A stretch of 52,827 nt of DNA, from positions 1 to 52,827 of the forward strand of contig ONMN01000018.1 of assembly GCA_900318885.1 (NCBI GenBank). The letters are read 5' to 3'. This stretch comes from an uncultured Prevotellaceae bacterium. GTDB lineage: Bacteria; Bacteroidota; Bacteroidia; Bacteroidales; Bacteroidaceae. Below the pieces are notes generated by a model. The model ran no database searches and was not told the DNA's origin. It saw nothing but the letters and a program-made list of their open reading frames with translations. Each line of letters opens with the position of its first letter. The stretch's first letter is position 1. A program made the position numbers and the translations under genes. Of this stretch, positions 8,246 through 17,568 are shown piece by piece.

Positions 8246-10180
8246 TTACTGTTTTGGCAGTTCCACGACGAAACGACACCCATCTTGATACGTGGTATCC
8301 AACGTGAGGTCGCCACCCAGTCCTTGGACATGGCGTTTGGCCAATGGCAGACCTAGACCCAAGCCTTCTGACAGGTCGTTGATTTTTCCAAACGGCATGA
8401 AAATCATTTCCAATTGTTCCTCCGACAGTCCTGTGCCAACATCCTCAACAATGAAGCGTACAGTATTCTCAGTCTGTGTGACGTGCATCACCACGTGTTT
8501 GCCGTCCGAATATTTGGCGGAATTATACAGCAATTCGCGAATAGTTCTCATCAGGTAAAGGTGGCTAGTGTGTATACAACAATTGTCAGGCAATTCGGTT
8601 TCCAACAGGATGTCTGTATCGGGGAAGTTATCCTTCAAGCTGCTAACACATTCCCGAGCTAATTCGTTACACGACACCAGTTCATTCCTATGAGCCTGCA
8701 ACTCCTGAGAGACACCCGAGTCAGAACTGTCGTATAACATCTGAACCATGCGGTTCAGGTGATGGGCATTATGCAACATAGTGTCAGTAATGCTTGCCAA
8801 CTCTTCTTCTGGCAGCAAGTCGTTGTGCTTTGTATCGCTTTTGTATGTCAACAGGCTGTCGCGAAGCACTTGTGCGAAACCTATGATGATGTTCAGTGGT
8901 GTGCGTATCTGGTGTGACACGTTTTGAATAAAGCGTGTCTTTTGTCTCACAGCCTCCTCAACCTTTTCCGTAGCCTTTGTCAACTCTTCATTACGGTTTC
9001 TGCTTGTCTCTGCAGTATGTCGCAGTGCTCCCATGTGGAAGTTTAGCGACTGTTGCATGGTGGCAAAACTGTTTTGTAGCTGTCCGATGACATCGGTACG
9101 CTTGGTGCGTAGAATAATCTCGTCATTGTTGTCTCTTGCTATCTTCTCCGAGAGGCGCAGTAACTTGTTGAGGGGCTTGATTTCTCTTGAAACACTGCTT
9201 TGGCACAGCAGCAAAATGATAATCAATCCGATGCCAATCAGTGCGGCAATAATATATACCAATTTGTGGTAACTCCAGAGAATGTCTTTGTCGGGACATA
9301 CCAATGCGAGACTCCATTCTGTACCAGGCACGGGACGGTAGCATACGTGACAATCCACACCGTCAATCGTAGCCTTCATGACACCGAGATTACCCGCAGT
9401 CATCTCATGTCCCAGTGCTATCAGCTCGGTATGTTTGTTGGGATCGGCATTGGAGAATATGGTCTGTTTGTAGAGCCTTGCAGTATCGGGATGGATATAA
9501 TATTGTCCGTCGCTTCCTATCATCATATAATATGCGTGTGGGTAGGGGACAGCAGCACTATCTACAACGGCTGTTATGCGACGCATGGACAGGTCGCAGG
9601 TGATGATGCCTGCCAGCTGTCCGCTTTCTAGGAATATGGGTCGGCTGTATGATGTAATCTGGTCGGTAGCCACCACTGTTCCTTCGGTGTCGTCGGCATA
9701 GGGCTTCACCCAGCAGGCTTTGCCCAATTCGCGGGCAACACTATACCAAGGTTTCTCGAAATATTCATAGGGAGCGTCTCGTACGGTGATAATGGAGTCT
9801 CCCTCTCTCAGCGTATAGGCATCGAAATAACGTCCGTATTGTTGGAACATGTTCGGCTCTGCGGCAATGCAACACCCGTTGACATGACTGTTCAACATAA
9901 CAACGAGTCGCGAGATAGCCAATAGCGAGTCTGGTTGGAAATGTTCTTCGGCAAGCCATGTGTTGGAATTGGTGGCGGTCTCTATGGTACTCATCATACT
10001 TCTGACGCGCTGCACCGTCGTGTTCAGCATATTGCTGGCACTTTCTTGTGCTTCTTGACGGATGAAGAACTGTGACTGCAAAAACATTCCACCCAATGCC
10101 AGAATGAAGACTGGTGCGGCCATCAGCAACATACCAATGGTGAGCTTCCTGGACAGGCTATGACGTATCAGTTCCCTCAT
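8246..10180 (-). CDS. Cache-HAMP sensor histidine kinase
   Basis: A 644-residue membrane sensor kinase. TM1 is at about 14-36 and TM2 at about 305-326. They flank a ~270-residue extracytoplasmic region of Cache/PDC type (paired sensor folds; YYMMIGSDGQYYIHPD resembles a second Cache lobe). HAMP follows at about 327-380, a coiled coil, then a DHp domain with the phospho-accepting His423 in NVSHQIRTPLN. The catalytic ATPase domain has N553 (LLYNSAKYS), the G1 box DVGTGL (580-585) and the G2 box EGLGLGLPLAK. All key kinase residues are present. It starts by a 4 nt overlap (ATGA) with the upstream sensor gene. No response regulator gene is adjacent, and the ligand is unknown. Confidence 0.9.
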   Translation of the reverse strand: MRELIRHSLSRKLTIGMLLMAAPVFILALGGMFLQSQFFIRQEAQESASNMLNTTVQRVRSMMSTIETATNSNTWLAEEHFQPDSLLAISRLVVMLNSHVNGCCIAAEPNMFQQYGRYFDAYTLREGDSIITVRDAPYEYFEKPWYSVARELGKACWVKPYADDTEGTVVATDQITSYSRPIFLESGQLAGIITCDLSMRRITAVVDSAAVPYPHAYYMMIGSDGQYYIHPDTARLYKQTIFSNADPNKHTELIALGHEMTAGNLGVMKATIDGVDCHVCYRPVPGTEWSLALVCPDKDILWSYHKLVYIIAALIGIGLIIILLLCQSSVSREIKPLNKLLRLSEKIARDNNDEIILRTKRTDVIGQLQNSFATMQQSLNFHMGALRHTAETSRNRNEELTKATEKVEEAVRQKTRFIQNVSHQIRTPLNIIIGFAQVLRDSLLTYKSDTKHNDLLPEEELASITDTMLHNAHHLNRMVQMLYDSSDSGVSQELQAHRNELVSCNELARECVSSLKDNFPDTDILLETELPDNCCIHTSHLYLMRTIRELLYNSAKYSDGKHVVMHVTQTENTVRFIVEDVGTGLSEEQLEMIFMPFGKINDLSEGLGLGLPLAKRHVQGLGGDLTLDTTYQDGCRFVVELPKQ

Positions 10181-11676
10181 ACGCGTTCCTCCTTTCCTTT
10201 TTCACTCTCGGCAGTTTCTATCAAGCTGTTAAGCAGGTCTGTAATGACCTGTCCCTTCTGTTGTATGATGTCAACATTGTCTGCTGTTTTCTGTCGTGTA
10301 TTGTCGTGATAGTGTTCACACAGTTCTGTAACGCTTTTGACGATGGCGTCAGCAGGACCTGTCATTTGGTTTGTCATGTTGTGCAGAAAGGCTGTCTTCA
10401 CCCGGTCGGCCTCCTGCGTCTGGGTGTAGGCCTGTTTAAGCACACTGTTTCGTTCCTGCAATGTTTCTTTCGATTGCTGCAACTCACTCATGCGTTCTGC
10501 CAGTGCACGTTGCATTTGCTGGAAATGAAACTGCAGACGTCCTATCTCGTCCTTACGTCGTGAGTCGGGAATGGTTTCTCCATAATGCCCACGAGCAATA
10601 CGCTCGGCCGATTCTGTCAAAAGGTGTAAGGGTTCCAATTGGCGGTGGGTGATGAGTGTACAGAGCACCCAAGTCAGCAACATACCGATGATGGCTATGA
10701 CCAACACGATAGTCAGTAGCAAGTTGTAGTCGCCGAAGATGTCTTCCTCGGGATATACTACCCCTACGCTCCATTTCAGTTCCTCCATAGCTCGGCCAGG
10801 TACTGCGGAGCGTTCGAAGGGACGATAGAATACATACCAGTCTTCACCGTTCATCACAAACTGTTTATAGCCTCGCTCGCCGTTTACCATTGCTTCTGCG
10901 GCTATACGTACCGAGGGGTCAGCTCCGTTCTCACACTGTGTGAACACCGTTTCGTGAGACAACTTGACGGGATCAGGATGTACAAGAAATGCACCATTTT
11001 TACCCAGTAGTGTGCTATAGCCATTGGCCGATGGTTTTGCGTCGAGTACGATTTGCGAAAGCAGAGCAAGGGACACATCTACGGACAGTACGCCAATAGG
11101 TTTCCAATTGCCGTCGTAGAGGGGTAGCGAGAAGCATGTCACCGCCTCGTCGTTAGGAGTATCCTTCACAGGTTCCATCCAGCATGCGTGTCCTTCCGTC
11201 AGCGGTTCTGTATACCACGTCTGTTGAGTGTAAGGTTTTCCACCGAATGCTTTAGCCATTACCAGTTCTTCGCTCTCGTTGTTGAAACCTTTGCGGTGAA
11301 CGTAAGCCATGAATGGCTTCTTATCTTCGTAGAAGTTGGGAGCCATAGCAATGGCACAGCCGACAATATAGGAATTACTCTCAATAACAGTCTGACAATA
11401 ATGAAACATCTGCTCGCGATTGTTCATTTTACCCAGAAGGTTCCAGTAGATATTGCCTGTTGCCTGTTCTACGCTCAAAAGAATATTATCTATGTGCTGT
11501 ACCGTCGACTCCAACGTCTGTTCGGCATTACGCATAGCTTCTGCTTTCAATGTCTGACGTGCGAAATAAAACATTACTGCTAGCGCTACAAATAACAACA
11601 GCGCTATTTCGCAGACAACCATCAGACTCAGCTTGACTGATAAGGTCTTGTTGATTATTTTAGGCCATTTCAGCAT
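10177..11676 (-). CDS. Cache-HAMP sensor with degenerate, truncated histidine kinase end
   Basis: A 499-residue paralogue of the kinase just downstream. TM1 is near the N-terminus, a ~270-residue Cache-like sensor follows (YSTLLGKNGAFLVHPD), then TM2 (LLLTIVLVIAIIGMLLTWVL), HAMP and a coiled coil. The DHp-like helix reads FLHNMTNQMTGPAD where the partner has FIQNVSHQIRTPLN, so the phospho-accepting His is replaced by Asn436. The protein stops after this helix with no ATPase domain. It therefore cannot autophosphorylate by the usual route. It may sense and signal through heterodimers with the downstream kinase. I chose ATG 11676, because an upstream TTG lies inside the promoter -7 box. The overlap with the kinase gene suggests matched synthesis. 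Confidence 0.85.
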   Translation of the reverse strand: MLKWPKIINKTLSVKLSLMVVCEIALLLFVALAVMFYFARQTLKAEAMRNAEQTLESTVQHIDNILLSVEQATGNIYWNLLGKMNNREQMFHYCQTVIESNSYIVGCAIAMAPNFYEDKKPFMAYVHRKGFNNESEELVMAKAFGGKPYTQQTWYTEPLTEGHACWMEPVKDTPNDEAVTCFSLPLYDGNWKPIGVLSVDVSLALLSQIVLDAKPSANGYSTLLGKNGAFLVHPDPVKLSHETVFTQCENGADPSVRIAAEAMVNGERGYKQFVMNGEDWYVFYRPFERSAVPGRAMEELKWSVGVVYPEEDIFGDYNLLLTIVLVIAIIGMLLTWVLCTLITHRQLEPLHLLTESAERIARGHYGETIPDSRRKDEIGRLQFHFQQMQRALAERMSELQQSKETLQERNSVLKQAYTQTQEADRVKTAFLHNMTNQMTGPADAIVKSVTELCEHYHDNTRQKTADNVDIIQQKGQVITDLLNSLIETAESEKGKEERV

Positions 11677-11697
11677 AGTTTCAAGGTCTTCTGGCTG

Positions 11698-11729
11698 CAA
11701 ATTTACGAAGAATTGGTTATATTTCCAAA
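11698..11729 (-). promoter_or_regulatory. Promoter for the two-sensor operon
   Basis: On the minus strand: TTTG (11729-11726), 20 bp spacer, TAAATTTG (11705-11698), about 21 bp before the ATG at 11676. Confidence 0.7.
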
Positions 11730-11742
11730 TGTATATGTATTA

Positions 11743-11750
11743 TATCTTTG
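11743..11750 (+). promoter_or_regulatory. -7 box for the carboxypeptidase-regulatory-like gene
   Basis: TATCTTTG, divergent from the sensor operon promoter. No good -33 element is seen at the usual distance. The leader of about 85 nt contains a perfect 7 bp hairpin at 11789-11806 (TTTGACT, loop TTCC, AGTCAAA) of unknown role. Confidence 0.5.
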
Positions 11751-11842
11751 AAAACACTGTTAAGGAATTATAATTACAGCATATATCGTTTGACTTTCCA
11801 GTCAAATCTGCGTCATATAAACAGACATAAGAACTTGATTGG

Positions 11843-13093
11843 ATGAAAGAGAAGAGTAAACGTTTTTTGCTGACAACGCTCTTCATGGCGTTTTGTCTGT
11901 GTTCATGGACGCAGACAGATTCACTATGGACTGTAAGAGGTCGTGTAACTGATGCAAAAACGAAGAAGCCACTGGCGTCGGTTAGTGTTATGAGTAACCG
12001 TGTTGGTACAGTGACGAATGCCGATGGTGAATTTGTGCTGAAGCTGAGCGCTGTTCCCCATGAGGTGGTATTTTCGTGCCTAGGCTATCAGACGCGACAC
12101 CTGACAGCAGCAGCATGTCGGGCTTTGGAGCAAGAGGGCAATCCCGTTCGTTTGCAGGCCAGCAGCGTGATGCTCGACGAGGTGGTAGTAGAAGGACATG
12201 AGGCACGTGATATTGTGCTGAAGGCTATTGATCGTATAGAGCGCAACTATCCGAACAATCCGAACCTGATGCGTGGTTTCTATCGCGAGACAGTACAGAA
12301 GCGACAGCGTTTCATCAGCATTGCCGAAGGCGTCGTGGACATCTATAAGACAGGTTATCAGAAGAGTGATGCCGGCGACGGTGTGAAGATTCTGAAGGGT
12401 CGTCGGCTACTCAGTCAACGTGCCAGTGATACGTTGGCCGTGAAGCTACAGGGAGGTCCAGTGCTCCCCATTATCCTCGACATAGTGAAGGAGCGAGATA
12501 TATTGTTGAACGAAGAGGAATTGTCGAAATACACCCTGCGTCTCCGCACTCCCGAGATGATGGATGGCCGGATGCAGTATGTGATAGAATTGACGCCCAG
12601 AGTGACTGAGACGTATGCCCTATGGACTGGCCGGTTGTATATCGATCGCGAGACACTGGCCTTCACCAAGATAGATCTTTCGTTAGACATGCACAATCCT
12701 GGCAAGGTGACAGAAATGATATTGCGCAAGAAACCTTTCTCTTTGCGTTTTACACCCCACGAGTTGTCGTTAACTGCCGATTACACGACAGACGGAGGTG
12801 TAACACGACTTAACTACATCCGAAACATCATCCGGTTCCGTTGCGACTGGAAGCGACGCTTGTTTAAGTCGAATTTCAATATTGTGTCGGAAATGGTTGT
12901 CACCGACTGCCACGAGGGGGCAAATATTCGCCCTATTCGCGTACGCGACTCATTCTTCCGTCATGACAACTTTTACGATAAAGTGATATATTTCAACGAT
13001 CCTGATTTTTGGGGCTCTGAAAACATCATCGAACCCACGGAGGACCTACTGAAAGGAATCGACAAAATAAAGAAAAAGATGATAGATAAGTAA
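11843..13093 (+). CDS. Exported CarboxypepD_reg-like domain protein
   Basis: A 416-residue exported protein. A signal peptide (KRFLLTTLFMAFCLCSWTQ) is followed by a carboxypeptidase-regulatory-like beta-sandwich at about residues 28-105 (TVRGRVTDAKTKKPLASVSV, GTVTNADGEFVLKL, FSCLGYQT). That fold is common at the N-terminus of TonB-dependent receptors and other Bacteroidetes surface proteins. The rest (LDEVVVEGHEARDIVLKAID, IERNYPNNPNLMRGFYRET and onward) matches stand-alone envelope proteins of this type. There is no TonB barrel, as it is far too short. The function is unknown. It converges on engB with a 27 bp gap. Confidence 0.8.
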   Translation: MKEKSKRFLLTTLFMAFCLCSWTQTDSLWTVRGRVTDAKTKKPLASVSVMSNRVGTVTNADGEFVLKLSAVPHEVVFSCLGYQTRHLTAAACRALEQEGNPVRLQASSVMLDEVVVEGHEARDIVLKAIDRIERNYPNNPNLMRGFYRETVQKRQRFISIAEGVVDIYKTGYQKSDAGDGVKILKGRRLLSQRASDTLAVKLQGGPVLPIILDIVKERDILLNEEELSKYTLRLRTPEMMDGRMQYVIELTPRVTETYALWTGRLYIDRETLAFTKIDLSLDMHNPGKVTEMILRKKPFSLRFTPHELSLTADYTTDGGVTRLNYIRNIIRFRCDWKRRLFKSNFNIVSEMVVTDCHEGANIRPIRVRDSFFRHDNFYDKVIYFNDPDFWGSENIIEPTEDLLKGIDKIKKKMIDK

Positions 13094-13120
13094 GAACTTC
13101 TTGAATGTCAGTCTGTTACT

Positions 13121-13720
13121 TTATTTTACTGACTTGTTGATTTCGTCAATATAATTGAGCACGTCGTCGCGTCCTGTTTTCTTTTCGGCAGAGGTGACAA
13201 AAATAGGGGGCAGTTCCTCCCAAGTTTCTAACAGCTTCTTTTTGTAACTATCAACAGCCTGATTACATTTGTTGGGCGTCAGCTTGTCGGCCTTTGTGAA
13301 AATAATGCTGAAAGGAACGGACGATAAGCCCAGCCACTCAATGAATTCGAGGTCTATCTTCTGCGGTTCCAGTCGAATGTCAACCAAGACAAAGACATTT
13401 AAAAGCTGTTCGCGTTGGAGAATGTAACCACGAATCATTTGATCCAAGCGGTCTATTTCCTTTTTCGAACGCTTTGCATAGCCATAGCCAGGCAAGTCGA
13501 CCAGATACCATTCCTTGTTAATGATAAAGTGATTGATAAGCAGTGTCTTACCTGGTGTAGCACTGGTTTTTGCCAGTTTGCGATTGTTGGTAAGCATATT
13601 AATAAGGCTGGACTTGCCTACGTTCGAACGTCCAATGAACGCATATTCTGGTTTCGTGTCCTTTGGGCACATTGACACTACAGGTGCCGACAGTGAGAAT
13701 TCAGCTTGTTTGATTTCCAT
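13121..13720 (-). CDS. engB: Ribosome biogenesis GTPase EngB (YihA/YsxC)
   Basis: A 199-residue GTPase needed for assembly of the large ribosomal subunit. G1 is GRSNVGKS, the G2 region holds SATPGKT, G3 is DLPGYGYA and G4 is TKAD (IIFTKADKL). The length is normal for the family. I start at the ATG read from 13720. A longer frame would begin in the promoter -7 box (13739-13746). The gene lies just downstream of carB but has its own promoter, whose -33 element sits in the loop of the carB terminator hairpin. Confidence 0.95.
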   Translation of the reverse strand: MEIKQAEFSLSAPVVSMCPKDTKPEYAFIGRSNVGKSSLINMLTNNRKLAKTSATPGKTLLINHFIINKEWYLVDLPGYGYAKRSKKEIDRLDQMIRGYILQREQLLNVFVLVDIRLEPQKIDLEFIEWLGLSSVPFSIIFTKADKLTPNKCNQAVDSYKKKLLETWEELPPIFVTSAEKKTGRDDVLNYIDEINKSVK

Positions 13721-13738
13721 ATTTCGATGTTTTGCCTG

Positions 13739-13770
13739 CAAAGATAGAAAAAAAAGATGGACTAACCAAA
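13739..13770 (-). promoter_or_regulatory. engB promoter embedded in carB terminator
   Basis: On the minus strand: TTTG (13770-13767), 20 bp spacer, TATCTTTG (13746-13739). The -33 element falls in the loop of the hairpin at 13756-13782. Confidence 0.7.
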
Positions 13771-13782
13771 CGTCAGTCCACC
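13748..13782 (-). terminator. carB intrinsic terminator
   Basis: On the minus strand GGTGGACT (13782-13775) pairs with AGTCCATC (13763-13756), all eight positions counting one G-U. A run of Ts (13755-13748) follows at once. Confidence 0.75.
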
Positions 13783-13804
13783 TTTTTTATGAATGTTTTG
13801 TCTA

Positions 13805-16800
13805 TTATGCGTTATATTCCTGCCAAGACTTAATACGGACGTTGGTCATCAAGGGGATGTTATGGTCGATGGCACCACGACGAATGCGGTAGCCATTGGT
13901 CAGCTCGCGTTTGGTGTGGTTCTTCGGCACGTTGATGATGAGGTCGAACTGGTGGGCAGCAATCATGTCCATGACGTTGTTCTGCCCCTCTTCGTCGGGC
14001 CATGCTACGGGCGTAGCCTCGATGCCATTGTCGTTGAAGAACTTCGCTGTGCCCCCAGTAGCATATACTTTGTAGCCTTTCTTGACCAGTTCCTTGGCAG
14101 GTTCCAACAGACTGACCTTACCCTTGGCGCCACCTGAAGAAATCAGGATGCTGCCACCATCCTTAGGCAGACGGTAACCGGTAGCGATGAGCGAGTTGAG
14201 CATAGCCTCGTTGAGGTCGTCACCCAGACATCCTACCTCACCCGTAGAGCTCATGTCAACACCCAGAACGGGGTCGGCATTTTGCAGACGGGCAAACGAG
14301 AACTGAGAAGCCTTGACGCCGATGCGATCGATATCGAACTCTGATGAGTCGGGACGAGAGTAGGGGGCATCGAGCATAATCTTCGTAGCCGTCTCGATGA
14401 AGTTGCGCTTCAGAATCTTAGATACGAAGGGGAACGAACGAGATGCACGCAGGTTGCACTCGATGACCTTCACCTCGCGGTTCTTAGCTAAGAATTGGAT
14501 ATTGAACGGACCGCTGATGTTGAGCTCGGCGGCAATCTTGCGGGCAATCTTTTTAATCTGACGGATGGTAGAGAAGTAGATGTGCTGAGCGGGGAACACC
14601 ATCGTGGCGTCGCCAGAGTGCACACCGGCATACTCTACGTGCTCGGAGATGGCGTACTCGACAACCTCGCCCTTGTCGGCAACAGCGTCGAACTCAATCT
14701 CCTTGGTCTCGGTCATGAACTTAGAGATAACTACAGGGAATTCCTTAGACACCTCGGTAGCCATGTTGAGGAAGCGGTGCAGTTCCTCATCGTCGTAGCA
14801 GACGTTCATGGCAGCACCAGATAGCACATAGCTAGGACGTACCAATACGGGATAACCTACCTCGTCGACAAACTGCTTGACATCCTCGAACGAGGTCAAA
14901 GCACGCCATGCGGGCTGGTCGATGCCAAGCTTGTCAAGCATAGCAGAGAACTTGTCGCGGTTCTCAGCACGGTCGATGTCGACAGGAGAGGTACCCAGGA
15001 CGGGAACACCCTGACGATGCAATTTCATGGCGAGGTTGTTAGGTATCTGACCACCCACAGAGACGATGACACCACGAGGCTGTTCGAGGTCCATCACATC
15101 GAGGACGCGCTCCAGAGAGAGCTCGTCGAAGTACAGACGGTCACACATGTCGTAGTCGGTAGACACTGTCTCAGGGTTGTAGTTAATCATGATGGACTTG
15201 TAGCCCAGCTTGCGAGCGGTGTTGATAGCGTTCACTGAGCACCAGTCGAACTCTACCGACGAACCGATACGGTATGCACCAGAACCGAGCACGACGACAG
15301 ACTTCTCGTTCTTGTAGTAATTGATGTCGTGTTTGGGAGCGTACTGTTCACCCTCAGGATTTCCGAACGCAGGGGTATGCGTGTATGTGAAGTAGAGGTA
15401 GTTGGTGAGCTCAGGATGCTCGCTGGCAACGGTGGGAATACGCTTGACAGAAGGCTGGATGCCCTTCTGCTTACGATACTCGCGAACCTGCAGGTTCTCC
15501 TTCTCCATATTGGTGGACTTGGTCTTCAGAACAAAGCGGGCAATCTGGAAGTCAGAGAAGCCACACTGCTTCACTTCCAGCAAGAGGTCGGTTGGCAGGT
15601 CTTCCAGCTTGTTGTACTTCTGCAATTCGTGCTTCAGATCAACGATATGCTTCAGACGTTCTAGGAACCAGACATCAATCTTGGTGAGTTGCTCGATGCG
15701 CTCAACACTATATCCATCCTCCAAAGCTTGTGCGATTGCAAAGATACGCAGGTCAGTGGGGTTGGCCAGTGCGTCGTCAAGGTTATCGAACTTGGTGTGG
15801 TCGTTGCCCACGAAACCGTGCATGCCCTGACCAATCATGCGGAGACCCTTCTGAATCATCTCTTCGAACGAACGACCGATAGACATAATCTCTCCGACAG
15901 ACTTCATGCTAGAACCAATCTGACGGCTGACACCGGCAAACTTGGTGAGGTCCCAGCGAGGAATCTTACAAATCATGTAATCGAGAGAGGGAGCGACATA
16001 GGCTGAGCTGGTGGTTCCCATCTCACCAATCTGGTCGAGGGTATAGCCCAGTGCTATCTTCGCAGCAACGAAGGCAAGGGGATAGCCGGTAGCCTTAGAA
16101 GCCAGCGCAGAAGAACGGCTCAGACGAGCATTGATCTCAATGATGCGGTAGTCGTTGGTCTCGGCATTGAAGGCAAACTGGATGTTACACTCACCGACGA
16201 TGCCCAGATGGCGGACGCACTTGATGGTGATGTCCTGAAGCATCTTGACCTGCTCATCTTTCAGCGAACAGGTAGGAGCAACAACGATAGACTCACCGGT
16301 ATGAATGCCGAGGGGGTCGAAGTTCTCCATCGATGCAACGGTGAAGCAATGGTCGTTAGCGTCGCGGATGGTTTTGAATTCAATCTCCTTCCAGCCCTTC
16401 AGAGACTCCTCGACAAGAATCTGAGGAGCAAAGGTGAAGGCACTCTCGGCCAGTTCCTTGAAAGCTTTCTCGTCAGGACAGATACCTGAACCCAGTCCAC
16501 CCAGCGCATAGGCTGAACGGATCATGATGGGGAAGCCAATCTCGTGGGCGGCCTTGAGGGCGTCTTCCATATTTTCCACGGCGTGGCTTACAGGGGTCTT
16601 CAGCGCAATTTCGTCAAGTTTCTTAACGAAGAGATCCCGGTCTTCGGTGTTCATAATGGCTTCGACGCTGGTTCCCAGAACCTCTACACCATACTCCTTC
16701 AGAATACCCTTCTGGTAGAGCTCAGTACCGCAGTTCAGAGCGGTCTGACCACCAAAAGCCAAGAGAATGCCGTCGGGACGTTCCTTCTTGATAATCTCTG

Positions 16801-17017
16801 TAACAAAATGGGTGGTGACGGGTTGGAAATACACCTTGTCGGCAATACCTTCAGAAGTCTGAATGGTAGCGATGTTGGGGTTTACTAACACGGAAGAGAT
16901 ACCTTCCTCGCGCAATGCTTTAAGTGCCTGGGAGCCAGAATAGTCAAACTCGCCAGCTTGTCCGATTTTGAGGGCACCCGAACCTAAAACGAGTACCTTT
17001 TTTAATTTTTTGTTCAT
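13805..17017 (-). CDS. carB: Carbamoyl-phosphate synthase large subunit
   Basis: A 1070-residue subunit, normal for the family. It makes carbamoyl phosphate from bicarbonate, ammonia (from CarA) and two ATP, for pyrimidines and arginine. The two homologous ATP-grasp halves are visible: the first begins KKVLVLGSGALKIGQAGEFD, the second VVVLGSGAYRIGSSVEFDW. Internal SAYALGGLGSG and PSYVLSGAAM are the two ATP-grasp glycine loops. A C-terminal MGS-like regulatory domain (about 935-1070; GYKVYATGGTAKFFNDNG) follows. No carA is next to it here. It has its own promoter and an intrinsic terminator. Confidence 0.97.
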   Translation of the reverse strand: MNKKLKKVLVLGSGALKIGQAGEFDYSGSQALKALREEGISSVLVNPNIATIQTSEGIADKVYFQPVTTHFVTEIIKKERPDGILLAFGGQTALNCGTELYQKGILKEYGVEVLGTSVEAIMNTEDRDLFVKKLDEIALKTPVSHAVENMEDALKAAHEIGFPIMIRSAYALGGLGSGICPDEKAFKELAESAFTFAPQILVEESLKGWKEIEFKTIRDANDHCFTVASMENFDPLGIHTGESIVVAPTCSLKDEQVKMLQDITIKCVRHLGIVGECNIQFAFNAETNDYRIIEINARLSRSSALASKATGYPLAFVAAKIALGYTLDQIGEMGTTSSAYVAPSLDYMICKIPRWDLTKFAGVSRQIGSSMKSVGEIMSIGRSFEEMIQKGLRMIGQGMHGFVGNDHTKFDNLDDALANPTDLRIFAIAQALEDGYSVERIEQLTKIDVWFLERLKHIVDLKHELQKYNKLEDLPTDLLLEVKQCGFSDFQIARFVLKTKSTNMEKENLQVREYRKQKGIQPSVKRIPTVASEHPELTNYLYFTYTHTPAFGNPEGEQYAPKHDINYYKNEKSVVVLGSGAYRIGSSVEFDWCSVNAINTARKLGYKSIMINYNPETVSTDYDMCDRLYFDELSLERVLDVMDLEQPRGVIVSVGGQIPNNLAMKLHRQGVPVLGTSPVDIDRAENRDKFSAMLDKLGIDQPAWRALTSFEDVKQFVDEVGYPVLVRPSYVLSGAAMNVCYDDEELHRFLNMATEVSKEFPVVISKFMTETKEIEFDAVADKGEVVEYAISEHVEYAGVHSGDATMVFPAQHIYFSTIRQIKKIARKIAAELNISGPFNIQFLAKNREVKVIECNLRASRSFPFVSKILKRNFIETATKIMLDAPYSRPDSSEFDIDRIGVKASQFSFARLQNADPVLGVDMSSTGEVGCLGDDLNEAMLNSLIATGYRLPKDGGSILISSGGAKGKVSLLEPAKELVKKGYKVYATGGTAKFFNDNGIEATPVAWPDEEGQNNVMDMIAAHQFDLIINVPKNHTKRELTNGYRIRRGAIDHNIPLMTNVRIKSWQEYNA

Positions 17018-17052
17018 ATATCGATGCTGCTTGTTGATTGCATTCTGGGCTG

Positions 17053-17083
17053 CAAAGGTACAAATATTCTTGCAAAAGACAAA
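17053..17083 (-). promoter_or_regulatory. carB promoter
   Basis: On the minus strand: TTTG (17083-17080), 19 bp spacer, TACCTTTG (17060-17053), about 35 bp before the start codon. Confidence 0.7.
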
Positions 17084-17121
17084 GCAAATCAGTGTTTTTT
17101 TTGCACTTTTTCGCGCTTTTT

Positions 17122-17153
17122 ATTGCTTTATTGAATATTTATTCGTACCTTCG
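17122..17153 (+). promoter_or_regulatory. rnpB promoter
   Basis: ATTG at 17122-17125, 20 bp spacer, TACCTTCG at 17146-17153. This is a -7 box with one change from the usual TAnnTTTG. The expected start point falls at the first base of the RNase P RNA. Confidence 0.65.
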
Positions 17154-17157
17154 CAGC

Positions 17158-17531
17158 CTGAAAGCAGTGTTCCGGTCTGCCGCTGGTGTTCAGCAGAGCA
17201 CGAGAGGAAAGTCCGGGCAGCATAGGATACTCCACTGGTGAAAGTGCCAGCAGTTGGTGACAGCTGGAGCCGGGAGAAGAAAATTACCGCCTGAAAGGGT
17301 AAGGGTGAGAAGGTGGGGTAAGAGCCCACCAGCCTGCGGGTGATCGCAGGGCTGTTCCGTCTGGAGGCTGCAAGTTCGCGTAAACCGTCGGTTGAGGGTT
17401 GTCCGCCCAAAGCCTTGTGCTACGACGGAGGGTAGAATGCTTGAGCCGTGGGGTAACCTGCGGAGTAGATAAATGGCAGGCATCTCTTTCAGGAGAAACA
17501 GAACCCGGCTTACAGGGACAGTGCTTTCTTT
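17158..17531 (+). ncRNA. rnpB: RNase P RNA (bacterial type A)
   Basis: This is the catalytic RNA that matures tRNA 5' ends. The hallmark conserved region GAGAGGAAAGTCCGGGC lies at 17202-17218. GATAAATGGCAGGC is near 17467. AGAACCCGGCTTACAGG at about 17500-17516 is the 3' partner of P4. The ends pair as helix P1: GAAAGCA at the 5' side with TGCTTTC at the 3' side, continuing after one G-G mismatch for six more pairs. The T-run after the 3' strand may serve as terminator. Length is about 370 nt, typical for the type. Ends are estimated from P1. Open frames across it are spurious. Confidence 0.95.
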
Positions 17532-17567
17532 TTAGTTGATAGTTAGGAGATAATAGATAATAGTTGT
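17531..17567. repeat. Short-period repeat tract (TAGTTGATAGTTAGGAGAT type)
   Basis: A degenerate repeat of TAG/GATA/TTAG words fills the 37 bp between the rnpB 3' end and the GTG of yihY. It shares AGTTAGGAGAT with the tract before the C69 peptidase gene at 31968-32005. Confidence 0.5.
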
Positions 17568-17568
17568 T

